A DNA stretch of 64,000 nucleotides from Zea mays (lineage: Eukaryota > Streptophyta > Magnoliopsida > Poales > Poaceae): assembly GCF_902167145.1 (NCBI RefSeq), contig NC_050099.1, positions 245,098,588-245,162,587 on the forward strand. The letters run 5' to 3'. Numbering within the stretch: the first letter of the stretch is position 1; the number at the start of each line of letters is the position of its first letter. A program made the translations under genes and the position numbers. Shown here piece after piece: positions 56,702-64,000 of the stretch. The notes under the pieces were generated by a model. The model worked only from the letters and a program-made list of their open reading frames with translations, did not search any database and was not told where the DNA came from.

Positions 56702-58148
56702 TAGTGACAGGGGCGACGACAAGAGGGGAAAGAAGAAGGAGAAGAAGAGGTACTACAAGAAGAAGGGCGGCGATGCCCACGTTTGTCGGGAATGGGACTC
56801 CGATGAGAGCTCCACCGACTCCTCCTCCGACGAGGACGCCGCAAACATCGCCGTCAACAAGGGTCTCCTCTTCCCCAACGTCGGCCACAAGTGCCTCATG
56901 GCAAAGGACGACAAAAGGAAGGTAAAATCTAGAGCCTCCACTAAATATGCAACATCTAGTGATGAGGATAACTCTAGTGATGATGAAGATAATTTGCTTA
57001 CGCTTTTTGCCAACCTTAACATGCAACAAAAGGAGAAGTTAAATGAATTGATTAGTGCTATTCATGAGAAGGATGAACTTTTGGATAGCCAAGAGGACTT
57101 ACTTATTAAGGAAAACAAAAGGCGTGTTAAAGTTAAAAATGCTTATGCTCAGGAAGTAGAAAAATGTGAAAAATTAACTAGTGAGCTTAGCATTTGCCAT
57201 GACACTATCTCTAATCTTAGAATTGAAAATGCCAAATTAATTACTAAGGTTGAGAAATTAAATGTTTGTGATGATTCTCTTGTCAAACTTAAAAACGATA
57301 ATGCTAGTTTGATTGCTAAAATTGGCAAGTTGAATGAATCTCTTTCTTGCCTTAAGATTGAGAATGATAAATGAATTGCTAAGGCTAAAGATTTAAATGT
57401 TTGCAATGTTTATATTTCCAATATTAGAAATGAGAATGCTATTTTACATGCTAAGATTGATGAATTAAATGCATGCAAACCCTCTACATCTAATGTTGAT
57501 CATGTTTCCATTTGTACTAGATGTAGAGACATTAATGTTGATGCTATCCATGATCACCTAGCTTTAATTAAACAACAAAATGATCACATAGCTCAACTTA
57601 GTGCTAAAATTAATGAGCATGAAATAGAAAATGAAAATTTTAAATTTGCTAGAAGCATGCTCTATAGTGGGAGACGCCCTGGCATTAAGGATGGCATTGG
57701 CTTCCGACAGGGAGACAATGTCAAGCTTAATGCCCCTAAGAAATTATCTAATTTTGTTAAGGGTAAGGCTCTCATGGTTCAGGATAACGAGGGCTATATT
57801 TTATATCCGTTTGGTTATACTGAACATAAGATTAGGAGAATTCATTCTAGGAAGTCTCACTCTGGCTCTCATCATGCTTTTATGTATAAGAGTGAGGCAT
57901 CTAGTTCTTGGCAATCCACTCATGTTAAATTGCCTAAAAAGAAAACTCATATTGCATCAAATGAACCTAATGTTTCATTTAAGACTTTTGATGCTTCTTA
58001 TGTGCTCACTAACAAATCAGGCAAAGTAGTTACCAAATATGTTGGGGGCAAACACAAGGGGTCAAAGACTTGTGTTTGGGTACCCAAGGTGCTTGTTTCT
58101 AATGTCAAAGGACCCAAGACCGTTTGGGTACCTAAGAACAAGGCCTAA
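56655..58148 (+). pseudogene. Copia gag C-terminal coiled-coil region
   Basis: Continues in another frame from the broken zinc knuckle. It has a basic/acidic segment (KRGKKKEKKRYYKKKGG; SSDEDNSSDDED) and then a long heptad-rich coiled coil with repeated ..IENAKLI.KVEKLN.CD.SL.KL.. units (about 57050-57640). A TGA at 57372-57374 breaks it; the same frame resumes to FARSMLYSGRRPGIKDGIGF and ends KTVWVPKNKA with TAA at 58146-58148. Long coiled coils here are typical of Sire/Maximus-type Copia gag. Confidence 0.8.
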
Positions 58149-58161
58149 ACATGTTTTGTAG

Positions 58162-58383
58162 GTTTATGCATCCGGGGGATCAAGTTGGATTATTGATAGC
58201 GGGTGCACAAACCACATGACAGGGGAGAAAATGATGTTCTCCTCCTACGAGAAAAATGATGATCCCCAAAGAGCTATTACATTCGGGGATGGAAATCAAG
58301 GTTTGGTCAAAGGACTTGGTAAAATTGCTATATCACCTGACCATTCTATTTTCAATGTTTTTCTTGTAGATTCTTTAGATTAA
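58162..58383 (+). pseudogene. Copia aspartic protease
   Basis: VYASGGSSWIIDSGCTNHMT contains the catalytic DSG motif; FGDGNQGLVKGLGKI and VFLVDSLD follow. A TAA at 58381-58383 ends the frame, which reopens at once as GAG-pre-integrase. Upstream linkage to gag needs a frame change near 58150. The protease would process the polyprotein. Confidence 0.82.
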
Positions 58384-58386
58384 AAT

Positions 58387-59356
58387 TTGCTTTCTGTCTC
58401 TCAATTATGCAAAATGGGTTACAACTGTCTTTTTACGGATATAGGTGTTACTGTCTTTAGAAGAAGTGATGATTCAGTAGCATTTAAGGGGGTATTAGAG
58501 GGTCACCTATACTTAGTTGATTTTAATAGAGTTGAACTCGATACTTGCTTAATTACCAAGACTAATATGGGTTGGCTCTGGCATCGCCAACTAGCCCATG
58601 TTGGGATGAAGAATCTTCACAAGCTTCTAAAGGGAGAACACATTTTGGATCTAACAAATGTTCATTTTGAAAAAGACAGGGTTTGTAGTGCATGTCAAGC
58701 AGGGAAGCAAGTTGGTGTTGATCATCCACACAAGAACATCATGATGACTGACATGCCGCTTGAGCTACTCCACATGGATCTATTCGGCCCGATAGCTTAC
58801 ATAAGCATCGACGGGAGTAAGTACTGTCTAGTTACTGTGGATGATTATTCTCGCTTCACTTGGGTGTTCTTTTTGCAGGAAAAATCATAAACCCAAGAGA
58901 CCTTAAAGGAATTCTTGAGACAGGCTAAAAATGAATTCGGATTAAGGATCAAGAAAATAAGAAGCGACGACGGGACAGAGTTCAAGAACTCTCAAATTGA
59001 AGGCTTTCTTGAGGATGAGGGCATCAAGCATGAGTTCTCTTCTCCCTACACACCACAACAAAATGGTGTAGTGGAGAGGAAGAATATAACTCTACTTGAC
59101 ATGGCGAGAACCATGCTTGATGAGTACAAGACTTCGGACCGGTTTTGGGCGGAAGCAATCAACACCGCTTGCTACGCCATCAACCGACTCTACCTTCACC
59201 GAATCCTCAAGAAGACATCTTATGAACTCCTTACCGGTAAAAAGCTCAATGTTTCATATTTTATAGTCTTTGGTAGCAAATGTTTTATTCTTGTTAAAAG
59301 AGGTAGAAAATCTAAATTTGCTCCTAAGGCTGTAGAAGGCTTTTTACTTGGTTATG
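58387..59356 (+). pseudogene. Copia GAG-pre-integrase and integrase core
   Basis: In frame with the protease. The pre-integrase zinc-binding region shows WHRQLAHVGMKNL and CSACQAGKQ. The catalytic core has LLHMDLFGPIAY (first D), VTVDDYSRFTWVFFL, IRSDDGTEFKN (second D) and SSPYTPQQNGVVERKN (E), then RFWAEAINTACYAINRLYLH and SYFIVFGSKCFILVKRG. A TAA at 58888-58890 interrupts it, simplest as CAA to TAA. The frame ends at the solo LTR inserted at 59357 and continues at 60598 with an intact codon phase. Confidence 0.88.
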
Positions 59357-59589
59357 TGAAAGGGAAATGTGCCCTTGGGCAATTTCTATAATGTTTTGGT
59401 GATTAAGTGTCCAACACATAGTAAGTGAGTAGCTTTGTGCCAAACAAGCAAGAAGTGCAAATCATGTAACAAGGTACGTTTCTAGACTTAGTACATTGTT
59501 TTGAGTACTAACATATTTTGTCTAAGTACTAGAAGCAGGGAGAAAAGAATTGGAAAAAGACTTGGCTCTATGCAGCCAATTCTCAGCTC

Positions 59590-59945
59590 GGTCTGGCACA
59601 CCGGACAGTGTCCGGTGCGCCAGGCAGGTCTCCGGTGAAAAGGCCGCTCTCAGGAAAAGAGCAGCGACGTACGACTATATTTCACCGGACTGTCCGGTGG
59701 TGCACCGGATTGTCCGGTGAGCCAACGGTCGCCAGCACAACGGTCGACCGCGCAATCCGCGGGCGACGCATGGCCCACACCAACGGTCGGCAGGGGACAC
59801 CGGACTGTCCGGTGTGCACCGGACAGTGTCCAGTGCGCCATCGTGCCAGAAGCTGCAACGGTCGACTGCGCCTTATTTGGAAGGCAATCACGCATCGGAC
59901 AGCTACAGTGACTGTCCGGTGGTGCACCGGACTGTCCAGTGCAAC
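59590..59945. repeat. Cluster of CCGGAC-GTCCGG palindromes
   Basis: At least nine copies of CACCGGAC(A/T)GT(CC) or CCGGACTGTCCGGTG-type words, singly and as inverted pairs, in the U3 half of the solo LTR. They lie upstream of the TATA box at 60010. Confidence 0.88.
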
Positions 59946-60009
59946 ACACGACAGAAGGCAAGATTAGTCTTCCAAGATTGTCTTCAATGGCTCCTAGCTG
60001 CCTTGGGGC

Positions 60010-60017
60010 TATAAAAG
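60010..60017 (+). promoter_or_regulatory. TATA box of the solo Copia LTR
   Basis: TATAAAAG in GGGGCTATAAAAGGGACTCC, directly downstream of the palindrome cluster. Confidence 0.7.
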
Positions 60018-60597
60018 GGACTCCTAGGCGCATGGAGGAGATACACAAGCATTCACTGAGCATCCTAAGGCATCCAGACTTTGTTCCCGCGCATTCGTTT
60101 CGTTGTGTTAGAGATTTGAGCTCTATTCGAGTCGAGGACTCCCTGTGTTGTCATTTGAGCTCAAGTCTTCTCTTGTGTGCGTGGGTGTGCTGCGATTTGT
60201 GTCTTGTGTGTGTTGCTCATCCCAACCTTACTCTGTGCTTTCATTGTGATCTTTGTTGTAAGGGCGAGAGACTCCAATCTTGTGGAGATTCCTCGCGAAC
60301 GGGAATAACCATCTAAAGGAAAATCCGTGGTATTCAAGTTGATCATCGGATCACTTGAAAGGGGTTGAGTGTAACCCTCGTCCATTGAGACACCACAATG
60401 TGGAAGTAGGCAAGTGTTACTTGGCCGAACCACGGGATAAAAATCGTGTGTCTTGTGTTGATCTCTCTGTGATTATTTGTGTTCACAAGAACTCACTTCA
60501 AGTTTTTTAGCCGTACTAACACTCATAACTAAGTTTTGTGGCTATTAGTGTTTGAATTTTACAGAATCACCTATTCACCCCCTTCTAGGTGCTCTCA

Positions 60598-60980
60598 TTA
60601 TGACTCAAACACAAGGGCAAATAGAGTCTTTAACAAGTCCACTAGACTAGTTGAAGTCTCTTGTGACATTGTGTTTGATGAGACAAACGACTCTCAAGTA
60701 GAGCAAGTTGATCTTGATGAACTAGATGATGAACAGGCTCCATGCTCCGCGCTAAGGAACATGTCCATTGGAGATGTGTGTCCTAAGGAATCCGAAGAGC
60801 CTTCACTAGCTCAAGATCAACCATCATCTTAAAATCAAGCATCTCCACCAACCCAAGTTGAGGATCAAGCTCAAGGTGATGAAAATGAAGATCAAGAAGA
60901 GCCACCTCAAGAGGAGGACAACGATCAAGGGGGAGATGAAGTTGATCAAGACAAGGAAGATGATCAAAGTCAAAGATCGT
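60598..60980 (+). pseudogene. Copia post-integrase linker
   Basis: Continues the pol frame: YDSNTRANRVFNKSTRLVEV, CDIVFDETNDSQVEQVDLDE, then an acidic Pro/Gln-rich linker. A TAA at about 60830 and the insertion at 60981 end it before RT. Confidence 0.8.
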
Positions 60981-61460
60981 TGTTGGGGCGAAGGCGAAGA
61001 CGCCACCCTTCGCTCGAGGCCTTCGCCAATCTCGCTGCACCAACGGAGGCGAAACGACCGGCGGGTTCCACCCTTGGTCCACTACACTGCAAGACGAAGG
61101 CCTACGACGAGGTCGCCCACGTCCCGCGTCCTCGTCGAACACGAAGGCCCACGTGGAATTCGGCCCATTGTAACAGGCCCCACATGTCTAAGTGTGTTAC
61201 GGGCCCGATTTGTAATGACTTTTCTGTAATGACAGACTGTAACCCCACTTTATGGGAATATTCCGGGGATAGTCTAGGCGCATGAGGGCACATGCGTCCT
61301 TACTCCAAGACGCTAGGCACTCAGGCACCTATAAATACCCTTGTACAGTGCCCTTGAGAGGCTAGATTAACAGAGCAATTGCCATCTCGAGCTAAAACCT
61401 TGTTGGTATTCCACTTGCTCCCCCGTTGGATCATCTTGCCCAGGAGAGCAAGTTCCAACA
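60981..61460 (+). repeat. 5' LTR of the right-hand Gypsy element
   Basis: A 480-bp LTR, TGTTGGGGCGAAGG..AGTTCCAACA. A TATAAAT box is at 61330-61336, followed by a short 5' region ending in GCAAGTTCCAACA next to the primer site. Confidence 0.85.
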
Positions 61461-61462
61461 TT

Positions 61463-61480
61463 TGGCGCCCATCGTTCGTG
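61463..61480 (+). promoter_or_regulatory. Primer-binding site of the right-hand Gypsy element
   Basis: TGGCGCCCATCGTTCGTG, two bases from the LTR. The TGG start is the complement of the tRNA CCA end; I do not assign the tRNA. Confidence 0.65.
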
Positions 61481-61500
61481 CTACGAAAAAACCACCCGCG

Positions 61501-63192
61501 ATGGCACCCAAGAGAGCTAGCTCGAAGGTAGCCCCATCCGTTGACGAAGCAGCGATGGCAGCGCTGCTGGCTGAGAAAAAGGGCAAGGCCCTTGTCGACA
61601 CCACCCACCAAGAAGCCTGCGAAGACGACGCACTCAGCAAGAGACAGCGCAATGAACAACCTACACCCGAAGGCACCCTCCGCACTTGCAGCTCCGGAGG
61701 ACAACCGCAACCTCCTCCAGGCTTCGCTCCACTAGAGGGCGAGGACGCCACTGAGGATGGCGAAGTCATCGGCGTTTCAGCAGAGAAACAGCTACAACTG
61801 CGGGCCTTGCGCATCAAGAACCGCAACCTCCAGAAGCAGAAAGAGATCCTCGAGGCCAAGCGCCAACGTGTCTCTGCGCAGGCCAAGGTGCACCAGATGA
61901 TACGGGACGAGGAGCAGAGGGCTCAGGAGCTTGAGCAAGAGATTGCGCTCATGCAGCGCGAAGGCCAACTTGATCTGCAACACGGCCCACCCCTCCAATA
62001 GCGCGTGCCAATCGGAGACCTGTTCATGCCTCAGCGCGGACCCGTCATCCCGCACGCCACAACATTCCAAGGTGTCAACTACCTTGACGAGCGGAGTCCT
62101 CTGGCGCCGCACCTGCAAGTGTCACCATGGCCTACCAACTTCAGGGCACGAACTTACCCCAAGTACAACGGCAGCACTGACCTGACACAATATATCATGA
62201 GCTATCAAGTCGTCATTGCATCATCCGGAGGGGACAATGCCACGATGGCCAAGTCATTCATCATCGCCCTCGAAGGCCCGGCTCTCACCTGGTACACCAG
62301 GTTGCCCCCGTTGTCCATCGACTCCTGGAGAAGTCTTAGGGACAAATTTTTGCTCAACTTCCAAGGGTACCGCCCAGACACCGATGCCTTGGCTGAATTG
62401 TCACTCTGCAAGTAGCTGGAAAGAGAAACTCTGCGGGAGTACTACCGCAAGTTTCTGACTCTCAAGTCACAACTGCCTTCGGTTGATGACCAAATCGCCA
62501 TTCACTACGCCAACAGTGGCCTTCGGGCTGGCGTCCTTTACAGCCACTGCATCAGGGATCCACCCAAGAACCTCCAGGAGCTGTATCAGCTGTTCGAAAA
62601 ATATGCCAGATCCGAAGAGCTCCACCAGTGCAAGGTCGAGTCCCAGAGGAAACTTAAAGACCCTCCGCAGTCCAGCCGCACGTGGACGAGACCTTCGCAG
62701 TCAGACTCTGGCCGGGACGGCCGCAATCAGCAGCAGGTGCACAACATCGCCAACCAGCACCCCGCTGGTGAGGCCCCTCGCCGCCAAGATTATCCCTCCT
62801 AGGGCCGCGACAACGGAACTCGTGGTCGGGGCCGAGGACGGGCGCAACAGCCGCGCAGATTTTACTGCTTGTTTCACGACGAAGACTGCGCGCACCCAAC
62901 AAGGGACTACCCGGAAACGAAGGCCACCAGAGATAGGATGTCTCGGGCGCAACCAGCCGACAACCCAAGAGTTGTCGCGCACACTTATCAACAACTCCCA
63001 CAACCATACAACCACGGCCCCGCTCAGCATCCACCTAACCACGCATACCAACACCACCAGGAGGTACAAATCGTACCTCCCCCACTCCCACCTCCACACC
63101 CTCAACAGCCAAACATCCACCACCCAAACCACCCCAAGCACCAAAACAAGAAGACTTCACTGATCAGTCGTATCGCGGAGTCATTCACATGA
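61501..63192 (+). pseudogene. Gypsy gag with in-frame stops
   Basis: The ATG at 61501 starts MAPKRASSKVAPSVDEAAMA. A Lys/Glu/Gln-rich coiled-coil-like part follows (LRIKNRNLQKQKEILEAKRQ), then TAG (61999-62001). The gag core comes next: FRARTYPKYNGSTDLTQYIM, LEGPALTWYTRLPPLSIDSW and LRDKFLLNFQGYRPD, TAG (62413-62415), LREYYRKFLTLKSQLPSVDD. After another TAG (62800-62802) there is a zinc-knuckle-like CLFHDEDCAHPTRDYPE lacking the final Cys. All three amber codons are in one frame and could derive from CAG. Confidence 0.85.
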
Positions 63193-64000
63193 TCACTGGG
63201 GGGTCCAGCGTCGACTTCGACACGAAGCGACAGAAGAGGAACCACTACCGCAGCATCAACCACGTCGTCGTCACCGGTCCAGTCATACATACAAAGTGGT
63301 CCCATGTGCCATTGACCTTCGACGCTAGAGACGCCGACCTGCGCAACGCACCCCACATCGACGCCATGGTCATCAACTGCAGCGTGGCAGGCTGGGACCT
63401 GCACAAAGTCTTGGTTGACAACGGCAGCCAGGCGGATATCATTTTCCTCCACGCCTTTGATCGCATGGGCATCAGCCACAACTTGCTTAAACCTTCGGAC
63501 AACCCACTGTATGGCTTCGGCGGCAAGGGCACCTTTCCTGTCGCAAAATAGAGCTACCCCTCTCCTTCGGTGTAGCATCCAATGCACGAAGTGAGCAAGT
63601 CACTTTCGACATCGTCGACATGGTGTACCCGTACAACGCCATAATGGGTTGGGGCTCCATCAACAAGTTTGAGGCAGCCATTCACGGACTTTACCTGTGC
63701 ATGAAGATCCCGGGTCCGCAAGGCGCGATCACCGTCTACGGCAACCAGCAGGTCGTGCGCAACATAGAAAGAGACTTCGTTCCAGGGCAAAGGAACGTAC
63801 ACTGCCTCACGGTACAGCGCGAGGTCCCCGAGGCTACCAGCCCAACCGCCAAAGAGCATGAAAAGGCACAGCTGCAGAGCAACGATGGGACGAAGACAGT
63901 TCCCCTTGACCAGGCAACGCCCAAGCAAACGGTCATCATAAGCGAAGACCTTACTTCGCATGACGAGGATAGACTCCTCTCCTGTCTGTCAAAAAATAAG
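63189..64000 (+). pseudogene. Gypsy aspartic protease region, runs off the window
   Basis: In a new frame: MITGGSSVDFDTKRQKRNHY, SHVPLTFDARDADLRNAPHI and the protease motif VLVDNGSQADIIFLHAFDRM (D-N-G-S), then GFGGKGTFPVAK and TAG at 63549-63551. After a further frame change near 63545 the downstream half reads ELPLSFGVASNARSEQVTFD, YNAIMGWGSINKFEAAIHGL and YLCMKIPGPQGAITVYGNQQ to the window end. RT is not reached. Confidence 0.82.

Larger units (their letters stand above)
59357..60597 (+). mobile_element. Solo LTR of a Copia element inside pol
   Basis: A 1,241-bp LTR, TGAAAGGG..GCTCTCA, with TTATG target duplications at 59352-59356 and 60598-60602. Removing it with one TTATG restores the reading frame of the host pol at FLLGYDSNTRA. 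Its edges resemble those of the host Copia LTR, so the two belong to related families. Confidence 0.93.
52918..60980 (+). mobile_element. Copia LTR retrotransposon, Opie/Ji-like, interrupted
   Basis: Order on the plus strand: 5' LTR (starting TGAAAGGG), initiator-Met-type primer site, gag with zinc knuckle, protease, GAG-pre-integrase, integrase core, post-integrase linker. Integrase before RT defines Copia. Two solo LTRs are inserted (52983-54321 and 59357-60597). At 60980 another Gypsy element interrupts it, so RT, RNase H and the 3' LTR are outside the window or lost. Several stops and frame changes show it is dead. LTR ends, PBS and gag resemble the maize Opie/Ji group. Confidence 0.9.
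60981..64000 (+). mobile_element. Gypsy LTR retrotransposon, 5' portion
   Basis: 5' LTR 60981-61460, primer site, gag and protease on the plus strand, running off the window. It inserted into the Copia element after integrase. The presumed target duplication copy is ATCGT at 60976-60980; its partner is outside. The gag-protease region carries three amber codons and at least two frame changes, so it is inactive. Confidence 0.85.

Overview
The window is nuclear DNA of a grass, most likely maize (Zea mays) or a very close relative. Three things point there: nested Gypsy and Copia LTR retrotransposons whose LTRs carry GGACCGTCCG or CCGGAC..GTCCGG motifs, a Helitron whose two termini fit the published maize Hel1 consensus, and abundant Tourist, Stowaway, hAT and CACTA relics. 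All families were recognised by eye and from memory of family hallmarks; no search was run.

Layout. 1-6 kb: an LTR remnant, a decayed retroelement with a 314-bp tandem duplication, then a Tourist-type MITE carrying two inverted copies of another MITE. 6.0-19.6 kb: a complete minus-strand Ty3/Gypsy element of Tat type, with 5-bp target duplications, almost identical 1,566-bp LTRs and a broken gag-pol. 20-33 kb: CACTA remnants, a captured Gypsy fragment between 177-bp direct repeats, a Helitron (27,881-30,519) carrying an aldolase pseudogene, a hAT deletion derivative and a small CACTA element, the last three inserted in AT-rich MITEs. 33.7-36.8 kb: an apparently intact host gene, an OTU1/YOD1-type deubiquitinase (minus strand, 8 coding exons, 208 aa). 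37.6-38.2 kb: a LINE tail. 38.5-43.3 kb: a second Helitron with fragments of three genes (INDETERMINATE-domain zinc finger, plasma-membrane H+-ATPase, C2-GRAM-VASt protein). 44.3-44.6 kb: a possible small intronless gene. 45.5-48.4 kb: an apparently intact GT31 beta-1,3-galactosyltransferase gene (minus strand, 11 coding exons, 402 aa). 50.6-51.0 kb: a DUF632-like relic. 52-64 kb: a plus-strand Opie/Ji-like Copia element with one solo LTR in its 5' LTR, another in pol, and a further plus-strand Gypsy element running off the window end.

Only the deubiquitinase, the galactosyltransferase and perhaps the 101-aa ORF look like functional host genes; everything else that resembles coding sequence belongs to transposons or to gene pieces they carry. 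The exon joins of the two multi-exon genes were worked out base by base, and their phases add up to exactly 627 and 1,209 nt. The window is best read as a gene-poor nested transposon landscape around two conserved genes. I found no rRNA, tRNA, CRISPR or prokaryotic feature.
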